A DNA stretch of 64,000 bases, taken from contig NC_045143.1 of assembly GCF_008831285.2 (NCBI RefSeq), positions 24,556,302 through 24,620,301 of the forward strand, in the 5' to 3' direction. Below the pieces are notes generated by a model. It ran no database searches and had not been told where the DNA came from. It was given only the letters and a program-made list of their open reading frames with translations. The position numbers and the translations under genes are program-made. Shown here one piece after another: positions 1 to 11,671 of the stretch. Position 1 is the stretch's first letter, and every line of letters starts with the position of its first letter. The stretch comes from Nymphaea colorata (taxonomy: Eukaryota; Streptophyta; Magnoliopsida; Nymphaeales; Nymphaeaceae).

Positions 1-86
1 GTATTTCAATCCGAATATGTGAATATTTGGAAAAATGGATATGATTAAGGGTATATCCGATAGAAATCTGATCCGTTGACATCCCA
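1..86 (-). mobile_element. hAT-type MITE, family A, partial copy cut by window edge
   Basis: The first 86 bases are dense in ATCCGA/TCGGAT hexamers and end in TTGACATCCCA. The same order of blocks (TCGGAT-rich end, 'taatcatatcc', 'ggatatt') is seen in the complete element at 23039-23481, here in inverse orientation. The other terminus lies outside the window, so no target duplication can be tested. Family assignment rests on homology to the complete copy. Confidence 0.75.
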
Positions 87-960
87 ATCCCACGGGCAGG
101 ATTTGAATTGAAAATCATTTTTAAAACAGAATGCATGGGTTCTCTTAGGCAGATTCCATGGCAACCGAATGATCTCTTAGAGCGCAACCTTGTGAAGAGT
201 GCATGCAAAAAACCAATTTTTTAACCTTTTTGCCCTGCTTAGAAGGAACTTAATAGCCACATCCAACTTTTCGTGGAACCACCTTCAATGATGCCATAAA
301 CACTTATAGAAAGCCTTAGTGGACTAAGTTTAAGATGCCGACCTTGTGTTATAGAAACAAAATTTCACCTTCAACTAGAATTGGAATGAAACTTCCAATT
401 CTGGTATACCTTTGATCATCTGGAACTTTGATTTTAAAATTGAAAATTATGGGTTTGATAGAGCAAGAACTAAAATTCTGGAATTGGTGTATTAAAATCA
501 TCGTAACATGTGCCAAGAGAGGAGAAAAAACTTTTAAGATTCTCGACTCATAATCCTACCCATATGATAAAATCATAATTCTGAAATTTTGATTCAAGAA
601 TGACCCATCAGGTAGGGCCTGCTTCCTTATAAAACAAGTGATGCCAAAAAGCTTTATATGCACATGTTGGTGTGATTTCTTAGAACCTTACAGATTGCAA
701 ACGATTTAAAATTTTAATACTTCAATATATCCCCCTGGATTAAAAGGAAATCTTTAAATGCATGAGCTATAAATGATTGTGAAGGAATGTATATAGTACT
801 GGCTAGTGCATCTTCTCAAGAGTTAAGAATACAAGCCCACTTACTTAGAGATTTTAATATTTGCCAATATTAGCCTTAGGTGGAGGACTCAGCAATACAA
901 TAGGAAGTGAGCATCTCTGCTAACAACCTTACAGGTTTTGGATATGGATCCAACAGATTT
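87..960. other. AT-rich intergenic stretch, no gene seen
   Basis: No long open frame, transposon terminus or RNA gene was recognised. The stretch is AT-rich with many short homopolymers. Confidence 0.5.
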
Positions 961-967
961 GGAACTC

Positions 968-1025
968 TATATACACACACATATATATATACATATATAT
1001 GTGTATATATATATATATACATATA

Positions 1026-1064
<39 letters not shown>

Positions 1065-1092
1065 GAATATATATACATATATATATATATGC
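968..1092. repeat. (TA)n microsatellite with interspersed ACAT/GTAT
   Basis: About 125 bp of TA dinucleotides interrupted by CA, CATA and GTATA. Overlapping open frames here are Tyr/Ile artefacts of the repeat. Confidence 0.95.
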
Positions 1093-1199
1093 ATACTATG
1101 ACTGTCCATTCTATCATGATGTGACAGTCAAGAAAAATAAAGGAAGAAAAATATTATGTGGATGCATAAAAATTAAATGGTGGTTGGATGGGCTAAGAA

Positions 1200-1640
1200 C
1201 TAATAGACCAACTGTGTGGTGGGTGAAAGAGAAAATGGAAAACATGGCATAAAAATTTTACAAGTCCTAAATCAAGCACGGGAGGGAAAGAAAAGAGCCG
1301 ACAAAAAGCAAAAAAGATTCATGTTTAACAAAAAAAAAAAAAATTAGTTTCTATCTGTCACCGATTTTTTACACACTAAAACATTTTAGTAATTGTAAAG
1401 CCTTCACCAAGATGGTCTCTTGGCTGCTTAACCATTGAAGCTTCTAGAAGAAGGCGATCTGTTCCTGTTTATCCGTGAGAAATGTGGTTGCTACTGCATC
1501 ATTTTGTTGAGGAGTAATACTATTTGCACCCACCAGAAGACTTGACATTGGGGAAGTAAAAAAGAACTGGCTTTCTCAGTTTCGGGAGGCATTTCCTGTG
1601 GCCTCTCAAGCTGATGTTCTCAGTGAAACCACACCAACAT
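1200..1640 (-). pseudogene. CC-NB-LRR 3' end, truncated copy A (LRR C-terminus plus 3' flank)
   Basis: Reading the minus strand, 1640 to about 1395 parallels the last LRRs of the copies at 1.9-3.6 kb and 8.9-10.7 kb: a GGHWQCL-like stretch (here diverged), a PKLR-like stretch, then an IACL-like cysteine/leucine block and the C-terminal D-H-L-G/R-E-G tail. Several stops and indels break the frame. The flank at 1200-1390 (motifs 'gaaaacatgg', 'aaatcaa.ca.ggga', 'gagccgacaaaa') recurs at 1720-1850 and 8755-8850, so this is a duplicated gene end including 3'-UTR-like sequence. The NB-ARC and most LRRs are missing. Clearly non-functional; LRR origin inferred from homology to the better copies. Confidence 0.75.
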
Positions 1641-3600
1641 GACCAAGTCCTATTGACTTCTATCATGTTTGCTGAAAGCAGTTGCAATCTATTGATTTTT
1701 ACAGATTCACTCTACTTTTGCAGATGGAAAACATGACATAAAAAATATACAAGACCTAAATCAAACAAGGGAGAGAAAAAAAGAGCCGACAAAATGCAAA
1801 AGATTCATACTTGACCAAAAAAAAATATAGTTACAATCTGTCACCGATTTTAAACACTGAAACATATCGGATAATTGTTACCTTTCCTCCAAGATAACTC
1901 CTGCGGCAGATCAAGTGCAGGACATATGTAAATACTGAAGGCTTCAGCCTATGAAACAGAAAAGGTTCCGTAACATGATATAAGAGCATCTCAACCACTT
2001 TAGCCTAGGATGGATAACCTTTCCCTAAGATGGTCTCTGAGTTCCTGCGGCAGATGGAGTGCTGGACAAAAGTAAATTACCAACTTTTCAAGCTTCGAGA
2101 GGCAGGCGATCTGTTCGTTTGCATCCGTGGGACATGTTGTTGCTACTGCATCATTTTCATTTTGGTGGGTAGTAATGTCTACCAGAGACTACAGCTTGGG
2201 GAAGTATTGAAGCTCTAGGTATCTCAGTTTTGGGAGGCATTGCCAGTGGCCTCCCAAGCTGATTTCCTCATAGAAATAGTTTAGGTACAATGTCTCCAGA
2301 TGGGATAGACCCCACAACCATTGAGGTACCCTTTCCCAATTAGACCTCATCAACATTTGTGTCATTCAAAACAGAGACTTGAGGGAGGGTAGAAATGTTG
2401 ATACCTCTGATGGCAATGGCGATGGCTGTAGTACTGCTGAGTCTGGATCCAACCTTAGCTCAATGGGGTTAGGCAGTTGCTCAAGGAATTTCCATCCCAA
2501 TCTTGCACTTAGGCAACAACACACTGACAGACTTTGGAGCTGAGTCACTTGAACGTCACGCCTTGGCATCTTTGGACAATTCAATAGAGCATCAAGCAAG
2601 CCTTCTGTCTGCATCTTTGGACAATTCAAAAAATTTGCCTCTCTTAACCTTGGCATAGAAGTCAATGTTGTTTCCCTTAATCCATCTGCTGGCCACCCTT
2701 CCCAGTTGATCAAACCATCCACCATCAACTCCTCAAGTAAAGGAAAGTTAACAAGAGCCTTCAAGCTGTTAGGTCCGTACACCTTCAACGACTTGAGAGC
2801 AGGCATGTGATGAGTAATTACTCTAGGCTGCAACATTCCTCCACCTTCAACGACTCCAAGGCAGGCATGCTAGCTATTTCACATAGTGCTGGGCAATTGA
2901 TGACATTTAGTACTTTCAACGGGGTAATGCTTATTAGTTTTTCTCAAAAATGGCATCATTCTAGCTTTAGTGAATGTAGCTTGGTATACTCAGTATTGAA
3001 ATGCCAAGCTGGCATCTTTCCCTTATTGGAGGTTCCAATGCCTCCACCACACCACTCTGTTCAGAAGCCCCAACCTGTTCATCATTACTCTATTCAGAAG
3101 TACCACTCTGTTCAGAAACACCTCCAGTAGAATTCCAAACTAATTATGCCATGCTTCTCCTTAAGCAATTGTGCATTTCTTGGACAATCAATTGCTTTTC
3201 TTGTTCCCTCCAACCCTTGAGTCCCCTTTGTCATCCGTAAATTGGTAAGCTTCCCCAAGCCTTCCACTATAAATTTCAATTCTGATGTGCATTTCAGCCC
3301 AAGATACCTCAAGTTGCAGAGTTCGCCCATTTCCTTGGGCAACTCTTCAATTTTACTATAATTTAAATCCAATGTTTGCAAGTTACAGAGTCGGCAGATT
3401 GAACTGGGCAACCATCTCATTTTAGAATTGCTTAGATCGAGATATTTTACAAGTGAAAGATATTCAATGGACTTTGGCAGCTCATCCATTTCGCATCCCC
3501 TCAATGACAACAATGTGCACACCTTATTTGGTGTTTCCAATAGGGAGAGGGGAGGGTGTGCAGGAGAGAAGGTCAAGTGGTAACAAGCAAGCGACAAAAG
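1641..3600 (-). pseudogene. CC-NB-LRR LRR region, copy B (broken)
   Basis: The minus strand encodes LRR segments typical of the C-terminal half of CC-NB-LRR immune receptors, which detect pathogen effectors in the cytosol. At 3597-3112: L-x-x-L-x-L-S repeats with the diagnostic ELPKSI, YLDLSNSKM, NLQTLDL, ELPKEMGELCNLRYL and LGKLTNLR motifs that follow the NB-ARC. At 2836-2366: MPALKSLKVYG, FPLLEELMVDGL and TFLPSLKSL. The terminal LRRs continue in broken frame to about 1980. Stops and frameshifts separate the blocks. No NB-ARC (P-loop, GLPLA, MHD) is upstream; L1-type sequence begins at about 3600 instead. An extra SEQSG-like tandem lies between LRR blocks at about 3050-3120. An intact NLR would need roughly 900 or more residues; this is a 3' fragment. 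Confidence 0.85.
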
Positions 3601-5185
3601 AAATGGCAGTCAACAACAAAGTAGTGTATCGATTCCGCAGAAAAGAGGCAAAGAGTACACTGGTTAGCAAGGTGAATCACAAGGCACTAGAGATGGTTTA
3701 AGGTATTGATATGGCCAGCAAGAATGAGCCAAACAAAAACCATAGCATGGGGTGAAGCGTCAAAAAACCAAAGGGCATGACGGGGAGCCATGGAACACCC
3801 GAGCCAAAAGTAGAGGCAAAGGTGAATCAGAGAAATAAGATGAAATGACAAGTAGGGGCGTGGTTTGGAGACAAGTGGGTGATAATCAGCATAGCAAAAC
3901 AAATGTTATTTCAAATGTGTGATGCAGAACTGATAAGTCTAAGGGTGTGCCATGTGTGATGGGTGGGATGTACAGATTTTGACAAAAAAAAAGAGAATGG
4001 GCTGGTCGGAAGTAGCTAGATGTCATAACTAAGAACCAAGAAAGGCAGTACAAGTACGCATGAGGTCAAGAATGCCAAAACCCCCCAAGAGCCAAGGATG
4101 AGTAACAACCTTCCACGCACAAGACAATCCGAGGGGTGCTCACCTCCCCAAGAAAAGTGCTAGAGGAGACGATTGAGACTAGTGAATGTGGCATCAGATG
4201 ACTAGTAAAGACCAAGAGCATGGAGCACGATGGAGGGTAGACAATGCTAGACCAAGGTGATTCTAGGTGAATGAGAGGACGTTAGCCTACCAGTCTTGCT
4301 GCAACCAAAGCATGCTTCTGCAAAAAGTGCAGTTGCAGGATCGACATGGAAGAGTGACAGCTGACAATATCATTAATTGAAACCCAGAGGCTGAGTCAAA
4401 AAGCTGAAGCAACAACCAAACTCTAGCAATCTGCTGCAGGGAGGTAGTGTCAAAGATGATGAAATCGTCTGCATATTGAATGATGGAGAAACAGAAAAAG
4501 CTAGGGAGTGGCAACACGTCGAAAAAGTTAGAATCTGACGAAGACTTGAAGAGGCTAGCAAAAGCTTCAGCAACAAGGTTAAAGGGAAGCGGAGAAAGGG
4601 GACAGCCTCACGATGCCCATGATGCAATGAGCAGAACTGACCGACAGACTCATTAAAGAAAATGGCCATCTGAGCCCTGACAACTGGTCCAAAGTCGAAC
4701 CCATGGAGGAGGAAGAAGAGGAAATCTCAGCTGACCGAATGAAAAGCTTTTGCGATATCAAGCTTAAGGATAAATGATGGAGAGCGGGAAGAGTAGATGC
4801 AATGGACAACCTCATTTGCTAAGAAGACTTGTGACGGAAGACATGACAAGATAGAGACGGGAAGCAAGAAGTCTAGCCATAAGCTTAATAATGAGTGCCA
4901 AGGATAGAGATAGGGCAAAGGTCTCAAATACTGGAGGCGTTTGCCCTCTTAGGAATAAGAACACAGACAGCTCTGTTAAATTCCCCAAAGGGGATGGAGT
5001 TGGTACCAAACTCTTGAAATAAGACCATGAAATCAGGCTGGTAACAGTGCCACAAGACTCAGAAGAATTCAAGAGGAAACCATCGATACCAAGCGACTTG
5101 CCAGCCTTGAGGGCCCAAACTGCTGCCTTAATATCGTCAAGTTGAAAGGCATGCTCAGACCGATAAAATGTGAAAAGGAAGCCGG
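3600..5185 (-). mobile_element. L1-type LINE ORF2 fragment (reverse transcriptase), broken
   Basis: Minus-strand blocks, in order from about 5180 downward: the plant L1 RT entry motif (IKAAVWALKAGKS then GIDGF) at about 5130-5050; later RT blocks with KLDIAKAFHSV at about 4780-4730; the catalytic box YADD at 4464-4475; and a post-RT GGFGILDLM-type block at about 4060. Stops and frameshifts occur throughout, and neither a 5' ORF1 nor a poly-A tail is visible, so it is a dead fragment truncated at both ends. It lies between LRR copy B and LRR fragment D, as if it inserted into or recombined with an NLR. Assignment to LINE rather than LTR reverse transcriptase rests on the YADD context and the plant L1 flanking motifs. 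Confidence 0.85.
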
Positions 5186-5217
5186 ACGAGGATAGAAAAG
5201 ATCAGCAGTGATAATCA

Positions 5218-5275
5218 CTTAAATTGGTAAGCTTTTCTGAGCCTTTAACTATAAAATTCAGATTCCATATACCTT
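5218..5275 (-). pseudogene. Short LRR fragment D (GKLTNL region)
   Basis: The run 'aaattggtaagctt..c..agcctt..actataaa.ttca' closely matches 3240-3290 (copy B) and 10449-10510 (copy C), which encode the LGKLTNLR segment. It lies immediately beyond the LINE fragment. Too short to call independently; the call rests on nucleotide similarity. Confidence 0.55.
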
Positions 5276-7300
5276 ACGGCATGGAAATATGTATAGTTAG
5301 AGTGCACATTTGTCAGGTACGCATGAAAGAAGCTAATTTTAAGCTATTGGCAGTACTGCTTACATATGGAACTAAATCACCACCTCCCCCATTTATTGGA
5401 ACCAGCTTTAAAAAGAAGCTGACCGTTTATTTGACTCAGACAAATGTGTATGTGATGAATTAAGAAGAAAAATATGGGTATATATACATTTGATTTGGGA
5501 CAGATCGATTATCGTTGCAGGCTATGAAATAGACCTGTAAAGTACCATTTGATTGCAAGAACAACGGTTCTTAAAACACTTGTCCCTAGAATAAGTGTCC
5601 TAAGAACAAAGAGTTCATGTCCATATGAACAAGTTGTAATTCTGTATAGTGTTTAGTGTTTGCTTGCAACGACAGAATTTTCAACATGTGACGTTTTACC
5701 ATATATTCTCTCTCTCTCTCAAAAACACATTATAAAACATGTGAACTAATAAAAATATTCTTTTTCGATATAAAAAATTCACATACGACAAAGAAAAATA
5801 TATTTTTTTAAAACATATTAAAAATATAAGCCTATTAAAATTCACTTTTTTTCTCTCTCTACACACGGAAGACTTAAAATCAACATAGAATGAAAGAAAA
5901 TACTTAAGAAAATATGTAAAAAAAAACATGCAATCCTATAAAATACTCTCTCTCTTGGTCTTTGTCTTTCTCTCTATAAATACAATTGACCTAAAATTTA
6001 GATACAATAAAAGAAAATGCACAATAAAAGATGTAAAAGATACATGAGCCAAAAAATTATTTATCTGCCATGGTCTGCTTTCAAACTTTAGACCGTATTA
6101 AAGTAATACTGGATGGTTTTTTTATTTTTTATTTTTTTCATTCAACTTCTGCCATGATTTAACTGCGATCCACTTCAAGATCGGTTGTCAATGTTGTACC
6201 AAACTGAAAGCCATTATAGGGAATCCTATTTGAAATTTGCTAAAATTATTGATGGTTGCTAATGAACATGGCTGTATGAGAGTGTGCGGTTTGGCTGTCC
6301 ATCTCATAAACTTACCATGAATTTTTCTTTCTTCTAATTTTAAAAAAAAATTTCTAGTATTTTGAATTGAGGATGGGCAAGACCCATGCATGCAAAGCAA
6401 AATACTATTGATATGACTTCTCTCCAAGTCTCAACCTCGTAATTCATTATATACCAAAGATGAAAAGCCTCAAATTTATATAATGTTTTGTGCCCATGCA
6501 GAAAAAGAGACACACGCCATCAAACTCTTAATTCTCTTTAAATTAAATGCCCCAAGCAGAATGCTCACAAACTTGCATGCACATGGCGCCATTAATCGAA
6601 TTGAGAGGTACTTAGATGCACTTTCCACAAAAGAAGAATGAAACAGGTGATACTACAGTTCATTTTCCAATGAAAATTCCCATCATATTCTGCTTTTCTG
6701 GACGTCTCCAAATTCTGAATATGCACAATCAATTGTAGTAGATGCAGGAAGTGGGACCAGAAGAGGAAAACTGAGGCATCAGGCCTCTAAAGACTCCCCA
6801 CATTGGTATGACTTTAAATGAAAAACAAAATTTTTGTACATATCAAATGGATCATTTTCAGTATACAATGTCAACCTTTTCAATATACATTGTCAGTGGA
6901 CATGAGCCGGTGAACAAGATCAAATGGAGATGGTAATGCTCTGTCATGGACATTGGGCAGATTGGAGCCAATGATCCTGGATCATTGTAAGGTTCACGCA
7001 AGAGATAGAGAAGCAAAAATAAATTTGCTTACAAATGCCAAATGTGGACCAGATGAACTAAAATACAAATCAGAATTTCAGCAAACACTTCATATGCATA
7101 AAAAGAAAACACCTTCTCAGCATCAAAAATCATATGCACCAACCACCTCAAGCTTATAAGATACAATGGAATTAACGTAAAAAAATATAAAAAGGGAAAT
7201 ACGTGCCAATTTAAGTTTTAAATGTCCTTGTTGAAGAACTGATGGATTGAGATCTTGAACCAGATTCAACTTATTGTTTATGTGGAAGAAATGAAGAAGG
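5276..7300. other. Intergenic; no gene recognised; weak ~117-bp tandem at about 5850-6045
   Basis: AT-rich sequence with no recognisable coding. Around 5850-6045 two imperfect copies, about 117 bp apart, share 'tctctct.ta.aca', 'ac.taaaat', 'aagaaaatrc' and 'gatgtaaaa'. A TATAAATAC string lies in the second copy at about 5975. Short open frames here lack domain-like composition. Confidence 0.4.
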
Positions 7301-7309
7301 TGAACACTA

Positions 7310-7450
7310 CTTGTTCCTCGTTATTTTCATTTTCATTTACTGCAGTGGCTAAAACTTGCGCCTCTTGGCTACCCGATACTATTTCCATAACTAAAATAAA
7401 CAGGTATGAGAATAGCGGATCTCCCTAGGGAAGACCTGGTTTAAGATGCA
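7310..7450 (-). mobile_element. LINE reverse-transcriptase fragment (GDPL...LF block)
   Basis: The minus strand from about 7450 gives a G-A-W-L-x-L-K-P-G-L-P stretch, a stop, then GDPLFSYLFILVMEIVS. This is the plant L1 RT block usually seen as RQGDPLSPYLF. Only about 45 residues are recognisable; flanking sequence on both sides is not. A relic, unconnected to the LINE at 3.6-5.2 kb except by strand. Confidence 0.6.
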
Positions 7451-8680
7451 ACCAAGCTCCCTCCCTCCCACTGATGAGATGGTCTGAGGAAACCGGCGTG
7501 ACTAGTACCTTAAATTTGAGAGACCTGGCATTGGCTGAAACGCAAATGCCTCAGGGCCCCGTTCTTTTTGGTCCCCTGACTTAATACGCTGCTGCCATTT
7601 AAATGTAGTTTAAAACCCTCACTCACCAGAGAAAGTTGAGTGCGGTACGATGCAAAAGAGAAAAAGGTATTTTGGTAACTTTGAAAAAGAAATATTTTTC
7701 ATTTTTTTATTTTTATTTTATTTTTATTTATATCATGTAAACTGAAGATATTTTAATCACAAAATTAGTGCACTAGTATAACGCATATAACCAAATTTTC
7801 ACGCTCACACCATCCATTGCCATAATTGCGACCCCTTCCTCGTCCTGGACGACCAGGAATTTGTTGTGGGCTGTAAAAAAAAGTGACATTAATTAACACG
7901 GATTTCAATTTCATGTACAAATAATCGCGAGAACGACCAATTTATATAAAAGCAATTGTTGTTTGATTGGCGCATGAGTTGTGTAAATTAATCACGAGAA
8001 CAATGAATAATTTATCTATTTATTTACTTTTAATGAAATAATATTAATGGCACATGGGTGAAATAATGTATAACATATATTATTATATTTTAAATGTTAC
8101 TCAGTTCATTATTAGCATAATTTTAGGGCTTGTTTGGTTTCAAATCTAGAATTTTTTTCTTGCTTTTCACTTCAGATTCTGTAAAAATGATGCTTTAATG
8201 TGTACGTGTATATCCATAAGATTGGTGTTAGTTTACTGTAGATATATCTCTTAATAATGAAATATTGAGCTAGTAAGTGGTCCGGTTTGTGTTCGGATCT
8301 ACCTTAACGGAACTTGTCCTTGGACAGAATTTTTGAAAGTGCCCCTCCAGATCAAAACATTATTGGTGCGCTGGAAAATATTCAACATTTACATGTAATC
8401 AAGTTGGATAATATTATAGTCAGGGGTTCAAGGCTCGCTCTTTGTTGCGGGTTCGGTCATATGACTAAATTATGCACCAGGTGTGAGTTTGATTATGACA
8501 GCCATTCAGTCTTCTTTACCCAACTTGACTAAAAATTTGTTTCCTGGATACAGTAATATTGAGATTTTAATTTGCTGACGCATTTTCTTCCCTAACTTTA
8601 TATATAACAACAATTTAGTTTTGTTGTTGTATGTTTTATGGTAGATCAAATGGTTCAGCCAAGATGACTAAATCATTTCA
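7451..8680. other. AT-rich intergenic stretch, no gene seen
   Basis: Contains isolated MITE-end-like strings (a GGGCCCCGTT string at about 7555 and a TAGGGCTTGTTTGGTTTC string at about 8125) that do not pair as inverted repeats. The 72-codon frame at 8314-8532 starts on a non-ATG codon and shows no domain. Confidence 0.4.
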
Positions 8681-10720
8681 AACGCTCTCCTGCTTGTCTC
8701 ACGTTTGCTGAAAACAGTTGCAAACTATTGACTCTTTCACATTCTCTCTACTTGGAGATGGAAAACATGACCAAAAAAAAATTGCAAGAACCAAATCAAA
8801 CAAGGGGGAGAGAGAGAGAGAAAGGAGCCAATGAAATGCAAATTTGCATATTTAAAGAATAGATTAGTTACACGCATTTCAAACAATTTAAAATGAATAA
8901 AAAAGGTTCAGCAGCATGATGTAGCAATACTACAGATCATCTCCTATCGTCTAACCTTTTCCCGAGACAGTCCTTTAAATGCTGCGGCAGATGGAGTGCA
9001 GGACATGATCTGTAAATTGTCAAATCTTCAAGCTTCGGGAGGCAGGCAATCTGTTGCTTTGCATCCGTAGGACATGTTCCTGCTGCATCATTTTGTTGGG
9101 GAGTAACATCATTGACGTCCGTTAGAGACTTGAGATTGGGGAAGTCTTTAAGAGATAACCGTCTCAGTTGCCAGAGGCATTGCCAGTGGCCTCCCAAACT
9201 GATGTCCTCATTAAAACCTTGTAGGTGCAATTCCTCCAGTTGGGAGAGAGCCCACACCCATTTAGGCACCCTTCCCCATTTCAGCTCTTCAACCCTCGAG
9301 TCTATCAAAGTCAGATCCTTGAGGGAGGGTAGAAATGTTGATAGCTGATCTGATGGCAATGACAGCGTTGATTCCATAGCTGCCCCATCCAAGAGCATCA
9401 GATTGAGGTTGGGCAGGTGCTAAAGCAAGTTCTACTCCAATATTGCATTTGGGCAATTCAACACTGTCAGGGCACGGAGCCGAGTCGCTTGACCGTCATG
9501 CCCCGGCAGCTCGGATAGAGCATAAATCAAGCCTTCTGTCTGCATCTTTGGACGGTTCTGAAATTCCACCTCTCTTAAGCATGCATAAAAGTTTCTCTTG
9601 CTAATTCCCTTGATCCAGCTGCTGGCCGTCCTTCTCAGTTGGGCAAATTCCATGCTCTCAGATCCTCAAGTGAAGGAAGGTGAGCAGGGAGCTGCTTCAG
9701 AGTGTTCAGATTAGACAATCACAGCCTCTTTCAATCTGGCATGTGTACATCAGCTACTTGCTCTAACCTCTCACAATATCTCACCTCCAACCACTCCAAG
9801 GCAGGCATGTTAGCGAGAGTCTTTAACTTATAACATCAATACACATCCAACCACTTGAGAGCAGGCATGCCATGAGATAATTGCTCTAGGCTGCCACATC
9901 CTTCCACCTGCAACCAGTCCAAGTTGGGGAAGTCACCAATCGTGTTGAGTCCATCATAGCTCCGAATTTTCAAGGACTTTAGCATAGGCATGCTCGGCAA
10001 TTCACACAGTGTAGGGCAGGTGTTGACCTCCAACTTCTCCAATGATTTAATTCCTATCACTGTTGCCCACAATGGGAAACATTGCAGCTGTAATGTCTGC
10101 AGCTTCACATAGTTGGTGTCCAAATACCACACAGGCCTTTCACCTTTATAATCGCAAATTGCCAAGCTCTCTATCCCATGTGGAGGTTCCAAGGCCTCCA
10201 GCAAACCCTTCTGTTCCGAAGCACTGCCCACTATGTCATTTTTTCCCACCTTGAAGTCTAATTCCACACCAATTATCGTGCTTCTCCTTAAGATGTGCGT
10301 CTTTTGCATTAATTACTTTCACCCTTCCCCCTTCCAAACGTTCTACTGACAAGTACCCCTTTAGTTTGTTCAAGTATTTCAGTTCCCTAATATTCCATCC
10401 CCTTATGTCCCCTTTGCCATCACATACAAGAAACCTTTTTAAGGTCCGTAAATTCGTAAGCTTCCCCAAGCCTTTGGCTATAAAAAGTTTCGCAAACCTT
10501 CGGCTATAAAATTCAAACGCGTTGCATGTTCAAGCTCAAGATACCTCTAGTTGCAGAGTTCTCCCATTTCGTTGGGCAGCTCTTCAATTTTACTATGATT
10601 TAAATTCAATGTTTGCAGGTTCTAGAGTCTTTACCGATTGAATTGGGCAACTGTCTCACATCAGAAAGGCTAAGATCAAGATATTTTAGAAGTGAAAGGT
10701 TTTGAATGGGAGTTTGGTAG
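8680..10720 (-). pseudogene. CC-NB-LRR LRR region, copy C (best preserved, broken)
   Basis: Minus-strand LRR region of a CC-NB-LRR. From high to low coordinates: LKYLDLSLSD and RQLPNSIG at about 10690-10630; GKLTNLRTLKRFLVCDGKG with NIRELKYLNKLKG at 10469-10330; a linker (KDAHLKEKHD) with frameshift at about 10300; LRRs with ALEPPHGIESL, FPLWATVIGIKSLEKLEVNTCP, LPSMPMLKSLKI and FPNLDWLQVEGCGSLEQL (10309-9836); a second block at 9653-9432; and a terminal block ending in LPQHLKDCLGKRLDD with the natural-looking stop at 8937-8939. At least four frame breaks are present. The 3' flank 8690-8890 matches those of copies A and B. The segment 10460-10510 holds a small internal duplication ('agcctttggctataaaa' / 'aaccttcggctataaaa'). 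No NB-ARC lies upstream. Family known: nucleotide-dependent immune receptors; this one cannot function. Confidence 0.88.
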
Positions 10721-11100
10721 CTCATGTATCTGACATTTCATCAAGTGGCTTTAATATAAAAAGTCATCCAGCCCTTGGCTTCAATCAAATTGCTGCTTAT
10801 TTTGTCCTGTCTGTGCCTGCCATTCAAATGAATTTTCCCTTCAGGAGTGGTGTGACCCGTTTCCCTCTTCAATGTGGTGAAATACGTTTATAATAATATG
10901 GCACATAGGAAAATACTCAATCACACATTTTTTTACTAAGTTATGCTAAAGAAGAAGTTAAATTATTTAATTTACTAGCACTTAAATAAATCTGATGGAA
11001 AGAATCCCCAACCGAAGCCTTCTACATCTCATAGAGTCCCTCTTTTCAGGTTTGTCAGATTTCGTGTTAATGCTCTTGTTTATCTGATTTTGTAAATTTT
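10721..11100. other. AT-rich stretch, no gene seen
   Basis: Upstream of the LRR fragment on the minus strand, where an NB-ARC domain would be expected, but no P-loop or kinase-2 motif is recognisable in any frame. Confidence 0.4.
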
Positions 11101-11278
11101 GCATATTCAATCTTCAACTCACATTTATTTTGATATTGAATGTGACCAAATGCTGCTGCAAACAATTTGCTGGACTTTAGAGTCAAATTTGGGCTCGGTC
11201 ACAAAATAAATATTGAATCCATTAAACCAGATCCAAACTTTGTCATAATGTTATGATCGGCATAAAGTCACATGAGAG

Positions 11279-11288
11279 TGTGTGTGTG

Positions 11289-11364
<76 letters not shown>

Positions 11365-11382
11365 GAGAGAGAGAGAGAGATG
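11279..11382. repeat. Compound microsatellite (GT)n(AT)n(GA)n
   Basis: GT dinucleotides, then a long uninterrupted AT tract, then GA dinucleotides. The partner locus at 45029-45151 has the same polarity, (CA)n(TA)n(GA)n. Confidence 0.95.
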
Positions 11383-11597
11383 AGCATAATATTAGCAAAA
11401 GCATTTGGATAACGATGGTAGAACCAAAGCAGCAATTACTTGTGTCTGAATCCAACGTTCGAACCAGTTTTTTTTAAATTAACCGTTCACATATTATCTT
11501 AAAAATAATTTGGTAGGTGAACCAAGCTAATAATTGAGATCAAAATAAGTCTGAAACCATTTTCTCCATGCCTAATGTTATTAAGATTTTCCTTGAG

Positions 11598-11669
<72 letters not shown>

Positions 11670-11671
11670 TA
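11598..11671. repeat. (AT)n microsatellite
   Basis: AT dinucleotides with two short interruptions, at the position equivalent to the (TA)n at 45413-45480. Confidence 0.95.

Noticed and set aside
876-1117. Overlapping 60-77-codon frames on both strands
   Set aside because: They translate the (TA)n/(CA)n microsatellite into Tyr/Ile repeats; no coding signal.
7552-8145. A MITE bounded by GGGCCCCGTT and GGGCTTGTTTGGTTTC strings
   Set aside because: The two strings are in the same orientation rather than inverted, and no TSD pairs with them.
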